The notes beneath the pieces are model-generated. The model was not told where the DNA came from. It made no database searches and saw only the letters and a list, made by a program, of their open reading frames with translations. Positions 33,930 to 42,401 of a stretch of 64,000 bases of DNA are shown piece after piece (the stretch's first letter is position 1; the number at the start of each line of letters is the position of its first letter). Position numbers and translations under genes: made by a program. The DNA comes from Qipengyuania_B thermophila. Its GTDB lineage: Bacteria > Pseudomonadota > Alphaproteobacteria > Sphingomonadales > Sphingomonadaceae. Location of the stretch: the NCBI RefSeq assembly GCF_004153605.1, contig NZ_SDSI01000006.1, positions 1 through 64,000 on the forward strand, read 5' to 3'.

Positions 33930-36626
33930 CTAGGCCTCGCCCAGCCGCGCCAGCGCCGCCGCCAGCCGCTCCGCCTCGCCTGCGTGGTGGGCGTGATCGG
34001 CGCGGGCCTTGGCCACCGCTTCGGGCTTGGCCTTCTCCACGAAGGCGGGGTTGGACAGGCGTTTCGTCAGCGAGTCCGCCTCCTTGCGGCTCGCTTCCAG
34101 CGCCTTGTGCAGCCGCGCCCGTTCCGCCGCCACGTCGATCACGCCTTCCAGCGGCACGACGAACACGTCCTCGCCCGCCGTCACCTGCATCGCCGCGCCG
34201 GCCGGCGGCGTGCCCACCGTCACCGGGGCCAGCCGCGCAAGCCGTTCGATGGCGGCGCTGCTGCGGCCGATGACCTTTTGCGCCAGCGGCGATGGATCGG
34301 CGATGGTCGCGGCGAGCTTCACGCCGGGGGCAATGCCCAGTTCGCTCCGCGCGCTGCGGGTCGCGGTGGTCAGCGTGATTACCCAGTCGATCGCGGCCTT
34401 GGCATCGGCGTCCACGGTCGCGTCCGGCCGAGGCCACTGCGCCGTGATCAGCGGATAGTGGGACCGCTCGCCCCGCGCCTGCCACAGTTCTTCGGTGACG
34501 AAGGGCATGAAGGGGTGCAGCATCACGAGGATCTGGTCGAGCGCCCAGCCGGCGACCGCGCGCGTCTCGGCCGCGGCCGGCGTGTCCGTCTCGCCCTGCA
34601 GCACCGGCTTGATGAGTTCGAGATACCAGTCGCAGAACCGGTCCCACACGAAATGGTAGATCGCGTCCGCCGCCGCGTCAAAGCGCAGGTCGGCGAGCGC
34701 CTTGTCCAGCCGGGCCAGCGTCTCCACCACCTCGCCGACGATCCACTGGTTCACGGCGAGGCGCGCGGGCGGGGCGGCGATGGTCGTGCTGCCGCCGATG
34801 CCGTTGGCCTGGCAGAACCGCGCCGCGTTCCACAGCTTCGTCGCGAAGTTGCGGTATCCCTCGACCCGCTTCTCGTCGAGCTTGATGTCCCGCCCTTGGC
34901 TCTCGGTCGCGGCCATGAAGAAGCGCAGTGCATCTGCGCCGTAGCGGTCGATGAGGCCGAGAGGATCGACGACATTGCCCTTGGACTTGGACATCTTCTG
35001 CCCGTCCGCGGCGCGCACGAGGCCATGGAGGTAGAGCCGCTTCCAAGGCGCTTCGTCCCTGTTGTAGTACCCCATCATCAGCATCCGGGCGTCCCAGAAG
35101 AACAGGATGTCGAAGCCGGAGATCAGCAGGTCGTTGGGGTAGTGCCTGGCGAGGAGGTCGTCCGCGTCCGGCCAGCCGAGCGTGGCGAACGGCCACAGGG
35201 CGGAGGAGAACCAGGTGTCGAGGACGTCCTCGTCCTGCCGCAGCACGGCATCCGGGCCGGCCAGCGCCTGTGCCGCCGCTTCATCGGGCGCGACGAAGGC
35301 CGTGCCGTCGGCATCGTACCACGCCGGCACCCGGTGCCCCCACCACAGCTGGCGGCTGACGCACCACGGCAGGATGTTCTCCATCCAGTTGAAGAAGGTC
35401 TTTTCCCAGCTTTTTGGCACGATCTCGACTTCGCCGGAACGCACCGCCTCGATCGGCCGCTGCGCCAGCTTGGCGGCGTCGACATACCACTGGTCGGTCA
35501 GCCACGGTTCGATCGGCACGCCGCCGCGGTCGCCATAGGGCAGCTGGATCGTGCGCGGTTCGGCGTCGTGTTCCGCGCCGTCCTTGTCGATGTGCGGCAC
35601 GAGGAAGCCCTGCGCCTTCAGCAGCGCCACGACGCGCTCGCGCGCGGCGTAGCGGTCGAGGCCGAGCAGCTCCTCGGGCACCAGCCCGTCCGCCGTCTGC
35701 GTCACGCAGGCGTCGGCGTCGAACATGTTGAGCATGTCGGCGGCCGCGATGCCCGCGCGCCGTGCCACCTCGAAGTCGTTGAAGTCGTGCCCCGGCGTGA
35801 TCTTGACCGCGCCCGAACCCAGTTCCGGGTCGGCGTGCGCGTCGGCGATGATCGGGATTTCGCGGCCCGTGATCGGCAGGCGCACCTTTGCCCCGCGCGC
35901 GACGAGGTCGCGATACCGTTCATCCTCCGGGTGCACCGCCACCGCCATGTCGGCCAGCATGGTTTCCGGCCGGGTGGTGGACACGCGCACCTCGCCGCTG
36001 CCCTCGGCCAGCGGATAGCGCAAAGTCCAGAAATGGCCCTGCACCTCGCGCGTTTCGACCTCCAGGTCGCTGATCGCGGTTTTCAGCTTGGGGTCCCAGT
36101 TCACCAGCCGCTTGTCGCGGTAGACGAGGCCGTCATTGTAGAGGTCGACGAACACCTTGGTCACCGCGCGGGTGAAGTGCGGGTCCATGGTGAACTGTTC
36201 GCGCGACCAGTCCATCGAGCAGCCCAGCCGGCGCAGCTGGCGGGTGATGGCGCCGCCGCTTTCCTCCTTCCACTCCCACACCTTCTGCACGAACGCCTCG
36301 CGGGTGAAGTCGGTGCGCTTCTCGCCGCGCTCGGCCATCTGGCGTTCCACCACCATCTGCGTGGCGATGCCGGCGTGGTCGGTGCCCACCACCCACAGCG
36401 CGTCCTTGCCGCGCATCCGTTCATGGCGGACGACGATGTCCTGCAGCGTGTTGTCGAGCGCGTGGCCGATGTGGAGCGAGCCGGTGACGTTGGGCGGCGG
36501 ATTGACGATGGTGAACGGCTCGGCATCCGGTCGCGCGGGGCGGAACAGGCCGCGTTCCTCCCAGAAGGCATACCAGCGGGCCTCAAGGGCGGCGGGGTCG
36601 AAGGTGGTGGGAAGGGCGCTGTCCAT
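33930..36626 (-). CDS. valS: Valyl-tRNA synthetase
   Basis: 898 aa from the ATG at 36626. Class I signatures are present: PPPNVTGSLHIGHAL (HIGH) near residue 45 and KMSKSKGNVVDP (KMSKS) near residue 545. The editing domain is inserted between them (STTRPETMLADMAVAVHP, ITPGHDFNDFEVARR), the anticodon-binding helices follow, and the C-terminal coiled coil (ARLHKALEASRKEADSLTKRL) ends the protein. Length matches bacterial ValRS. It is transcribed divergently from the Mla operon. Confidence 0.98.
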   Translation of the reverse strand: MDSALPTTFDPAALEARWYAFWEERGLFRPARPDAEPFTIVNPPPNVTGSLHIGHALDNTLQDIVVRHERMRGKDALWVVGTDHAGIATQMVVERQMAERGEKRTDFTREAFVQKVWEWKEESGGAITRQLRRLGCSMDWSREQFTMDPHFTRAVTKVFVDLYNDGLVYRDKRLVNWDPKLKTAISDLEVETREVQGHFWTLRYPLAEGSGEVRVSTTRPETMLADMAVAVHPEDERYRDLVARGAKVRLPITGREIPIIADAHADPELGSGAVKITPGHDFNDFEVARRAGIAAADMLNMFDADACVTQTADGLVPEELLGLDRYAARERVVALLKAQGFLVPHIDKDGAEHDAEPRTIQLPYGDRGGVPIEPWLTDQWYVDAAKLAQRPIEAVRSGEVEIVPKSWEKTFFNWMENILPWCVSRQLWWGHRVPAWYDADGTAFVAPDEAAAQALAGPDAVLRQDEDVLDTWFSSALWPFATLGWPDADDLLARHYPNDLLISGFDILFFWDARMLMMGYYNRDEAPWKRLYLHGLVRAADGQKMSKSKGNVVDPLGLIDRYGADALRFFMAATESQGRDIKLDEKRVEGYRNFATKLWNAARFCQANGIGGSTTIAAPPARLAVNQWIVGEVVETLARLDKALADLRFDAAADAIYHFVWDRFCDWYLELIKPVLQGETDTPAAAETRAVAGWALDQILVMLHPFMPFVTEELWQARGERSHYPLITAQWPRPDATVDADAKAAIDWVITLTTATRSARSELGIAPGVKLAATIADPSPLAQKVIGRSSAAIERLARLAPVTVGTPPAGAAMQVTAGEDVFVVPLEGVIDVAAERARLHKALEASRKEADSLTKRLSNPAFVEKAKPEAVAKARADHAHHAGEAERLAAALARLGEA

Positions 36627-36732
36627 GACGCGCGCGTCATGCCAGCGCGCTCCACGGCGCGCAACGGCGCGCAGCGCAACGGGGGCGTCCGGCGGCTTGC
36701 CCGCTTGCCGTTTTGCCAGCATAGGGAGGGAG

Positions 36733-37842
36733 ATGCGGACGGGGGCGGCCTTCGAAATCGACGGCGAGGACGGCGGCGCGCGGCTGCGCCTGTCGGGCGC
36801 ATACCTCCTGTCGACCATCGGAGCCGTCGAAAAGCCGCTTGGCCAGGTCAGCGGGCCGGTGGCGGCGGTCGACCTTGGCGGCATCACGGCCATCGACACG
36901 GTGGGCGCGTGGCTGGCGCTGTCGACGGCGCGGCGGCTCGACGCGCCGCTCGAGAACGGCAGCGAACGGACCGAGCGGCTGATCCGCGCCGTGGCGGACA
37001 CGGGCGAGGCGGAGGAGCCTTGGCCGACGCGCGCGCCGATCTGGCGCCGCGTGCCGGCTCGCATGGGCGAGCTGGTGGTGGAGTTCTTCACCGCGCTTGT
37101 CGGCGTCGTCGGCTTCATCGGCCAGATCCTGCTCGCCGCGGGCGCGCTGATCCGCCATCCGCGCCGCTTCCGCGGCAACGCGCTGGTCAACCAGATGGAG
37201 AAGGTCGGCGTGTCCGCCCTGCCCATCGTCGGGTTGATGAGCTTTCTCATCGGCATCGTCATCGCCCAGCAGGGCGCCGTGCAGCTGGCGCAGTTCGGGG
37301 CGGAGACGCTGACGGTCAATCTCGTCGGCCGCATCACCCTGCGCGAACTCGGTGTGCTGATGACGGCGATCATGGTCGCGGGCCGCTCGGGCAGCGCCTT
37401 CGCCGCCCAGCTTGGCACCATGAAGCTGACCGAGGAGATCGATGCCATGCGCACCATCGGCATCTCCCCGATCGAGGCGCTGGTGATTCCCCGGGTGCTG
37501 GCCGCGATCCTCGTCATGCCGCTGCTCGGCTTCTATGCCTCTGTGATGGCGATCATCGGCGGGGCGGTCATTGCCGACCTGACGCTCGGCATCCCCTTCC
37601 TCAGCTTCATCCAGCGGATCCAGGACGTCGTGCCGACCTACGATCTGTGGGTCGGACTGATCAAGGCGCCGATCTTCGGCCTGATCATCGCCCTGTCCGG
37701 CTGCTACCAGGGGATGCAGGTGCGCGGCAATTCGGAGGAGGTGGGGCTGCGGACGACGACCTCCGTGGTGGCGGCGATCTTCATGGTCATCGTCGTGGAC
37801 GCCTTCTTCGCCGTGTTCTTCACCAATGTCGGCTGGGGCTGA
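36733..37842 (+). CDS. mlaE: Mla-type lipid ABC transporter permease with N-terminal STAS-like domain
   Basis: 369 aa from the ATG at 36733, right after an AGGGAGGG ribosome site. Residues 1-100 resemble a STAS/MlaB-like domain (LGQVSGPVAAVDLGGITAIDTVGAWLAL). The rest is the MlaE permease with GNALVNQMEKVGVSALPIVGLMSF, VGRITLRELGVLMTAIMVAGRSGSAFAAQLG and GCYQGMQVRGNSEEVGLRTT. In E. coli MlaB is a separate protein; here it is fused. The complex moves phospholipids between inner and outer membranes to keep outer-leaflet asymmetry. It is first in a four-gene operon. Confidence 0.93.
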   Translation: MRTGAAFEIDGEDGGARLRLSGAYLLSTIGAVEKPLGQVSGPVAAVDLGGITAIDTVGAWLALSTARRLDAPLENGSERTERLIRAVADTGEAEEPWPTRAPIWRRVPARMGELVVEFFTALVGVVGFIGQILLAAGALIRHPRRFRGNALVNQMEKVGVSALPIVGLMSFLIGIVIAQQGAVQLAQFGAETLTVNLVGRITLRELGVLMTAIMVAGRSGSAFAAQLGTMKLTEEIDAMRTIGISPIEALVIPRVLAAILVMPLLGFYASVMAIIGGAVIADLTLGIPFLSFIQRIQDVVPTYDLWVGLIKAPIFGLIIALSGCYQGMQVRGNSEEVGLRTTTSVVAAIFMVIVVDAFFAVFFTNVGWG

Positions 37843-37843
37843 G

Positions 37844-38728
37844 ATGGAAGACCCCATGCCCGACACCGCCGAGGGGCAGAACTTCCCGATTGTGGTCGAA
37901 GACCTGCGCAACGCCTTTGGCGAGCAGGTGATCCACGACGGGCTGTCGCTCAAGGTCAGGCGGGGGGAGATCCTTGGCGTCGTCGGCGGTTCGGGCACCG
38001 GCAAGTCGGTGCTCATGCGGTCGATCATCGGCCTGCAGACCCCGACCGCCGGCGACATCCGCGTGTTCGGGCGTTCGATCACCGACCGCGAGCCTGACGA
38101 GGTGCTCGGCGTGCGCGACCGCTGGGGCGTGCTGTTCCAGGGCGGGGCGCTGTTCTCCACCCTGACGGTGGGCGAGAACGTCGAGATTCCGCTCAAGCAG
38201 TTCTATCCCAACCTCTCGGCGGCGAGCCGCCACGACATCGCCCGCTACAAGGTCCGCATGAGCGGCCTGCCCGAAGAGGCGATCGGCAAGTTTCCGTCCG
38301 AGCTGTCCGGCGGCATGAAGAAGCGTGCGGGGCTCGCCCGCGCGCTGGCGCTTGATCCTGAACTGCTGTTCCTCGACGAGCCGACGGCGGGGCTGGACCC
38401 GATCGGCGCCGCGGCCTTCGACCGGCTGATCGCGGGGCTGCAGGAGACGCTCGGCCTGACGGTGTTCCTGATCACCCACGATCTCGACACGCTGCACGAG
38501 ATCTGCGACCGGGTGGCGGTGCTTGCCGACCGGCGGGTCATCGCCGTGGACACGGTGCCCAACCTCATGAAGCTCGACCATCCGTGGATCAACGAATACT
38601 TCAACGGGCCGCGCGGCCGCGCGGCGCTGACGGCGCAGGCGCTCGAGACGCTGCGCAGCCACATGGACATGCCCATCGCCGGACTGCCGATCAAGGCGAT
38701 GGACAAGGCCGATCCTTCAAGAGCATAG
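37844..38728 (+). CDS. mlaF: Mla-type lipid ABC transporter ATPase
   Basis: 294 aa from the ATG at 37844; an ATG at 37856 with GGAAG upstream is an equal alternative. Walker A is GGSGTGKSV near residue 46, the signature LSGGMKKRAGLARAL near 155 and Walker B ELLFLDEPTAGLDPIG near 172, followed by the H-loop LITHDLDTLHE. The LSGGMKKR form is typical of MlaF/Ttg2A. It begins 1 nt after the permease stop and supplies energy to MlaE. Confidence 0.95.
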   Translation: MEDPMPDTAEGQNFPIVVEDLRNAFGEQVIHDGLSLKVRRGEILGVVGGSGTGKSVLMRSIIGLQTPTAGDIRVFGRSITDREPDEVLGVRDRWGVLFQGGALFSTLTVGENVEIPLKQFYPNLSAASRHDIARYKVRMSGLPEEAIGKFPSELSGGMKKRAGLARALALDPELLFLDEPTAGLDPIGAAAFDRLIAGLQETLGLTVFLITHDLDTLHEICDRVAVLADRRVIAVDTVPNLMKLDHPWINEYFNGPRGRAALTAQALETLRSHMDMPIAGLPIKAMDKADPSRA

Positions 38729-38737
38729 GCGGGACGA

Positions 38738-39703
38738 ATGGAAACACGGGCAAATCACGTGTGGGTCGGCGTCGTCAGTCTCGCCCTTCTGGCGGCGCTG
38801 GCGCTGTTCATCGTCTGGATCGCCCGTCTGGGACAGGGCGAGCAGAACAGCTACGACATCTTCTTCAACCAGTCGGTGCAGGGGCTCGCCAACGGCTCGC
38901 AGGTCAGCTTCGCCGGGGTGCCGGTGGGCCAGGTGGCCGAGATCGCCCTGTGGGAGCGTGACCCCCAGTTCGTCCGGGTGCGGGTGCGCGTGAACGAAGG
39001 CGTGCCGATCCTGGTCGGCACCACCGCCACCATCCAGGGCAGCTTCACCGGCGTGTCGACGATCCTGCTCGACGGCGCCCGGCGCGGCGCGGCGCCGATC
39101 ACCTGCGCCACCGGCGGCTGCCCGGAAGGCGTCCCCATCATTCCGACCCGGCCGGGCGGGCTGGGCGAGATCCTGTCCAACGCGCCGCTCCTGCTCGAGC
39201 GGCTGGCGACGCTGACGGAGCGGCTGACGCAGCTGCTCTCCGACCGCAACCAGGGCGAGATCGCCGGCATTCTCGCCAACACCAACCAGCTCACGCGGGA
39301 ATTCACCGGCCTTGGCGCCGCCACCGAGCGGACGCTGGCGGAGTTGCAGATCACCCTGCGCGAGTCGAGCGAGGCGCTGAACGAGTTCGAGAACGTGACC
39401 CGCTCGACCGACCGGATCCTCAACGAGGAGGGCAACCAGCTGGCGCAGCAGCTGCGCACCACGCTCAACTCTGCGAGCGGCGCCGCGCGGGCGCTGGAGC
39501 AGAGCCTGGCGCAGACCGAGCCGGTCGCCCGGCAATTGACGGAAACGACCCTGCCCGCGGCAGAGGCGACGCTGCGCGACCTGCGCGCCACGAGCCGCGC
39601 CCTGCGCGCCGTGACCGAGGAGGTGCAGGCGCGGGGCGCCTCGTCGCTCATCTCGGGCAACCGCCTTCCCGACTACGACCCCAGCAAGGATTACAGCCGG
39701 TGA
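38738..39703 (+). CDS. mlaD: MCE-domain lipid-binding protein (MlaD)
   Basis: 321 aa. One N-terminal membrane helix (HVWVGVVSLALLAALALFIVWIA) anchors it. The MCE domain follows (YDIFFNQSVQGLANGSQVSFAGVPVGQVAEIAL, about 40-125), ending in the hydrophobic pore segment. A long helical region (about 145-300) rich in Ala, Leu, Glu and Gln could extend across the periplasm. E. coli MlaD has 183 residues, so this longer form resembles the plant TGD2 and alphaproteobacterial types. It hands lipids between membranes. Confidence 0.94.
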   Translation: METRANHVWVGVVSLALLAALALFIVWIARLGQGEQNSYDIFFNQSVQGLANGSQVSFAGVPVGQVAEIALWERDPQFVRVRVRVNEGVPILVGTTATIQGSFTGVSTILLDGARRGAAPITCATGGCPEGVPIIPTRPGGLGEILSNAPLLLERLATLTERLTQLLSDRNQGEIAGILANTNQLTREFTGLGAATERTLAELQITLRESSEALNEFENVTRSTDRILNEEGNQLAQQLRTTLNSASGAARALEQSLAQTEPVARQLTETTLPAAEATLRDLRATSRALRAVTEEVQARGASSLISGNRLPDYDPSKDYSR

Positions 39704-40317
39704 TGCTCTCCCGTGTGAACGCCGTTCCGAAGCGTCGCGGCGCCTCTGCCGCTGCCGTGGTGATGCTGGGCCTGGCGCTCGCCGGCTGCGTCCGGCTCGG
39801 TCCGCGGCCTCCAGCATCGCTGCTCACCCTCACCCCGGCCAGCGTGGCGGCCAGCGGGCGCGATGCTGCGGGCGCGGCGTCCTCGGCCATCACCCTGTCC
39901 GAATTCGACGCGCCGGCGCGCCTCGACGTGCTGCGCGTGCCGGTCCAGATCACCGACAGCCAGGTCGCCTATGTCGCCGATGTCGCCTGGGTGGAGCGGC
40001 CGGCGCGGCTCTTCCGCCGGCTCATCGCCGAAACGCTGCGGTCGCGCTCCAACCGGCTGGTCGTGGACGGGGACGATCCGGGCGTCGTCTCGTCGCAGCG
40101 GCTGACGGGAGTGCTGCGCGAATTCGGCTACGACGCGCGCACGTCCTCGGTGGTCGTCCGCTTCGACGCCGTGCGCAGCACCGCGGGGGGCGCCGTCTCC
40201 ACCCGCCGGTTCGAAGCGGTGGTGCCGGGCATCCCGCCCGAAGGCGCGGCGATCGGCGACGCGCTCAACCGGGCGGCCAACCAGGTCGCGGACGAAGTGG
40301 CCGCCTGGTTCCTGTAG
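39703..40317 (+). CDS. ABC transport auxiliary lipoprotein (PqiC-like)
   Basis: 204 aa from an ATG at 39703 within the TGATG junction with mlaD. Residues about 15-30 are a lipoprotein signal with lipobox LALAGC. The mature part matches the auxiliary lipoprotein family linked to MCE operons: DVLRVPVQITDSQVAYVADVAWVERPARLF and a C-terminal helix (AIGDALNRAANQVADEVAAWF). It is probably the outer-membrane partner of the Mla transporter. Its last 190 nt overlap a convergent reading frame. Confidence 0.9.
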   Translation: MLSRVNAVPKRRGASAAAVVMLGLALAGCVRLGPRPPASLLTLTPASVAASGRDAAGAASSAITLSEFDAPARLDVLRVPVQITDSQVAYVADVAWVERPARLFRRLIAETLRSRSNRLVVDGDDPGVVSSQRLTGVLREFGYDARTSSVVVRFDAVRSTAGGAVSTRRFEAVVPGIPPEGAAIGDALNRAANQVADEVAAWFL

Positions 40318-41096
40318 ACGCTGCGCCGAGGGACTGCGCCCGGCACCCGCAGCGCGCGCAGCGGCAGGAGGTGCGGCAGGATCAGACCAACTCCCGCCGC
40401 AGCCAGAAAGGGCAGCGGCACGTTCGCCTGCGGCACCGCCACCACCAGCCCGGCCGCGACCAGCGCGCTGGCCGCGCCCACGGCGGCCACGATGCGCCAC
40501 GGATGCGGGGTCTTCTCCAGCAACCGGGCTGAGACCGGGCCTGCGTGGCCCAGCACGAACACCACCCCCGTCGCGAGCACCGGATGCAGGAGCGCCGGCG
40601 CCGCGAGCATCGCCCACAGCGCCGCGTCGCCGGGCGCACGGCGCAGGGCGGCCAAGGCGAGAAGCACGGCGGCCGCACCGGCAGCGGCGAGAACCGTGAC
40701 GAGGACGCCGGGAACGGGCGCGCCGCACAGGGCGGCAAACACGGCCGCCGTCTCGGTCGGACGCAGCAGCGCGCTGCCCCCGATGGCCAGGCCGGCGATT
40801 GCGAGGCGGCGGACCCACGGCTGGCCGGCGCCGTCGGCGGCGAAATGCCAGCCGGACAGGAGGAGGAACAGCGCCAGCACCATCACCGGCGCCAGCAGAA
40901 CCGTGGTGCCCGCGATTATGCCGACGCCGGCATAACGGACGCCGTGCCGCGCGTCGCGCAGCAGCGATACGCCATCTGGCGCGAAGGCGCCGTGCGGGAG
41001 ACCGGCGAGGAACAGGGCTAGGCCGGCGCCCACGGCGGGCTCGGTGCCGCCTGCGCCGATCGCCAGCGCCGCGGCGAGCAGCGCCAGCGGCAGCAT
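40128..41096 (-). CDS. Brp/Blh-like carotenoid dioxygenase, divergent
   Basis: 322 aa from the ATG at 41096; the true start could be upstream. About eight hydrophobic helices are visible. Histidines sit in Brp/Blh-like positions: H35 in AGLPHGAF, H84 in LSGWHFAAD, H184 in VLGHAGP and H242 in LILPHLLPL. Family members normally carry a second His four residues after H184; here it is Val. The family cleaves beta-carotene to retinal for rhodopsins, but none lies in this window. The last ~63 residues are read antisense to the PqiC-like lipoprotein gene, so the end may be a degraded or frame-altered tail. Confidence 0.65.
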   Translation of the reverse strand: MLPLALLAAALAIGAGGTEPAVGAGLALFLAGLPHGAFAPDGVSLLRDARHGVRYAGVGIIAGTTVLLAPVMVLALFLLLSGWHFAADGAGQPWVRRLAIAGLAIGGSALLRPTETAAVFAALCGAPVPGVLVTVLAAAGAAAVLLALAALRRAPGDAALWAMLAAPALLHPVLATGVVFVLGHAGPVSARLLEKTPHPWRIVAAVGAASALVAAGLVVAVPQANVPLPFLAAAGVGLILPHLLPLRALRVPGAVPRRSVYRNQAATSSATWLAARLSASPIAAPSGGMPGTTASNRRVETAPPAVLRTASKRTTTEDVRAS

Positions 41097-41295
41097 CCCC
41101 GGCGCCCGCCGCGGTGCAGTCCCGACCCGGCGGCGCGCGGTGCGACAAGGGGAACGGGGCAAGGCGGTCGGCGAAAGGCTCACCCTTCCGCAACGCCGGG
41201 AGCGCGTTCGCTTTCCCGGCGCGCCGCCTGCCGGGCGGCGCAACCGGACCGGCCACGCGGGCCGCAGTCCGGCTGCGCCGGTGCGGGAATCAGCT

Positions 41296-41547
41296 TCAGC
41301 TCAGATGGCGCGACACCGCCGCGGTCATCTTGAACATCGAGATCTCGTCCTTGCCGATGACCTTGCCCAGCTTGTCGTCGGGCACGATCATGCGCTTGTC
41401 CGTCGACTTCTGCAGATCATGCTTCTTGATGTATTCCCACACTTTAGAGGTGACCTGGGCGCGGGTCATCGGACCCTTGCCGACGATGTCCTCCAGTTCG
41501 CCCGACACCTTTACCGGTTGTTGCAGGGCGTTCTTCTTTTCGGCCAT
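41296..41547 (-). CDS. SWIB/MDM2-domain protein
   Basis: 83 aa from the ATG at 41547, with GGAAAGGA about 6 nt upstream. Almost the whole chain is a SWIB fold: PVKVSGELEDIVGKGPMTRAQVTSKVWEYIKKHDLQ then DKRMIVPDDKLGKVIGKDEISMFKM. In eukaryotes this domain sits in chromatin remodellers; in bacteria it occurs in a few groups as a free small protein of unknown role. The 60-nt gap to the upstream PEBP gene and the strong ribosome site point to steady expression. Confidence 0.93.
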   Translation of the reverse strand: MAEKKNALQQPVKVSGELEDIVGKGPMTRAQVTSKVWEYIKKHDLQKSTDKRMIVPDDKLGKVIGKDEISMFKMTAAVSRHLS

Positions 41548-41606
41548 GGTGGTTCCTTTCCTGAACTCGACGCGCCCATATGCCACGGGAATGGCGACAC
41601 GCAAAG

Positions 41607-42194
41607 TCAGCCCGGCCCGTCATCCTCAGCCTCGTCCCAGTCCTCGTCCGGGGCAGCGAAGCGGGCGAGGAGAGCGGCGGCGCCGGTCACCCGGCCCGCG
41701 ATCCGCGCCAGCACCTGCTCCCGCGTCGCTCCCGGCGGCAGGTCCACAGCGACGTCAGAGGCGAACAGCTGGAACAGGTAGCGGTGCGTCCCGTCCTCGG
41801 CCGCCAGCGGCGGCGGCAGCCATTCGGAATTGCCGGCCGCGTTCTTGCCGGCGCGTGGCGGCGTCTCCCCTTCGAGCAGCTTGGCCCGCTGCGCCGGAAG
41901 GCCCCAGACGAGCCAGTGGCAGGGAGCGCCCGGTGCGTCGACGTCCTCGACCAGCAGCAGGAGTTCGGCCGTGCCGGAGGGAGGGGCGCTCCAGTCCAGC
42001 GGCGGCGCGACGGCGTCCTCCTCGTGCGCGGTGAAGCTTTCGTCGAGCGCCTCGCCGTTGGCGAAGGCTGCGCTTGTCAGGACCAGTCCTCCGGCGCCGA
42101 CCACCTCCTCCGGCACACTGGCGATGGCAGGCACGGCGCGGGGCGGGCCGTCACCCAGAAGCGCGCCGAGCCAGGGGGGTAGGGTCTCGTTCAT
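41607..42194 (-). CDS. YbhB/YbcL family (PEBP-like) protein
   Basis: 195 aa. The PEBP fold is recognised by LTSAAFANGEALDESFTAHEEDAVAPPLDWSAPP, LLLLVEDVDAPGAPCHWLVWGLP (the DPDxP-like ligand site with His) and GTHRYLFQLFA. There is no signal peptide. Bacterial members are small cytoplasmic or periplasmic proteins with an anion-binding pocket and no settled function. The acidic tail EDWDEAEDD is unusual. The start is ATG at 42194. Confidence 0.9.
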   Translation of the reverse strand: MNETLPPWLGALLGDGPPRAVPAIASVPEEVVGAGGLVLTSAAFANGEALDESFTAHEEDAVAPPLDWSAPPSGTAELLLLVEDVDAPGAPCHWLVWGLPAQRAKLLEGETPPRAGKNAAGNSEWLPPPLAAEDGTHRYLFQLFASDVAVDLPPGATREQVLARIAGRVTGAAALLARFAAPDEDWDEAEDDGPG

Positions 42195-42401
42195 CGTTCG
42201 GGCATTCCTTGCTGCATCAGGTCCGCCTCATGGCCGGTGCCGCGCCGATGGTCGAGCGCTTTCGGCCATACGTCGGTGCACCGACCGCCAGAGCATCCGC
42301 ACGGGCCACCATCGACCGCCGAAATCTTCGCTTGATCACAAGGAGTTGTGCGGTCATTCTGCCGGGCTGCGGGGGAACTGACGCAGAAAGACGGGTTCAG
42401 G

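Noticed and set aside
33713..33930. Possible preQ1 riboswitch before queE
   Set aside because: No preQ1-I or II core could be seen; the structure present is the valS terminator duplicated at an assembly join.
33984..37931. A very long open frame on the plus strand opposite valS
   Set aside because: It is antisense to a complete valyl-tRNA synthetase with all motifs; long shadows are normal at this GC content.
41097..41295. N-terminal extension of the Brp/Blh-like protein
   Set aside because: The extra 49 residues are Arg/Pro-rich with no membrane segment; the ATG at 41096 begins directly at the first helix.
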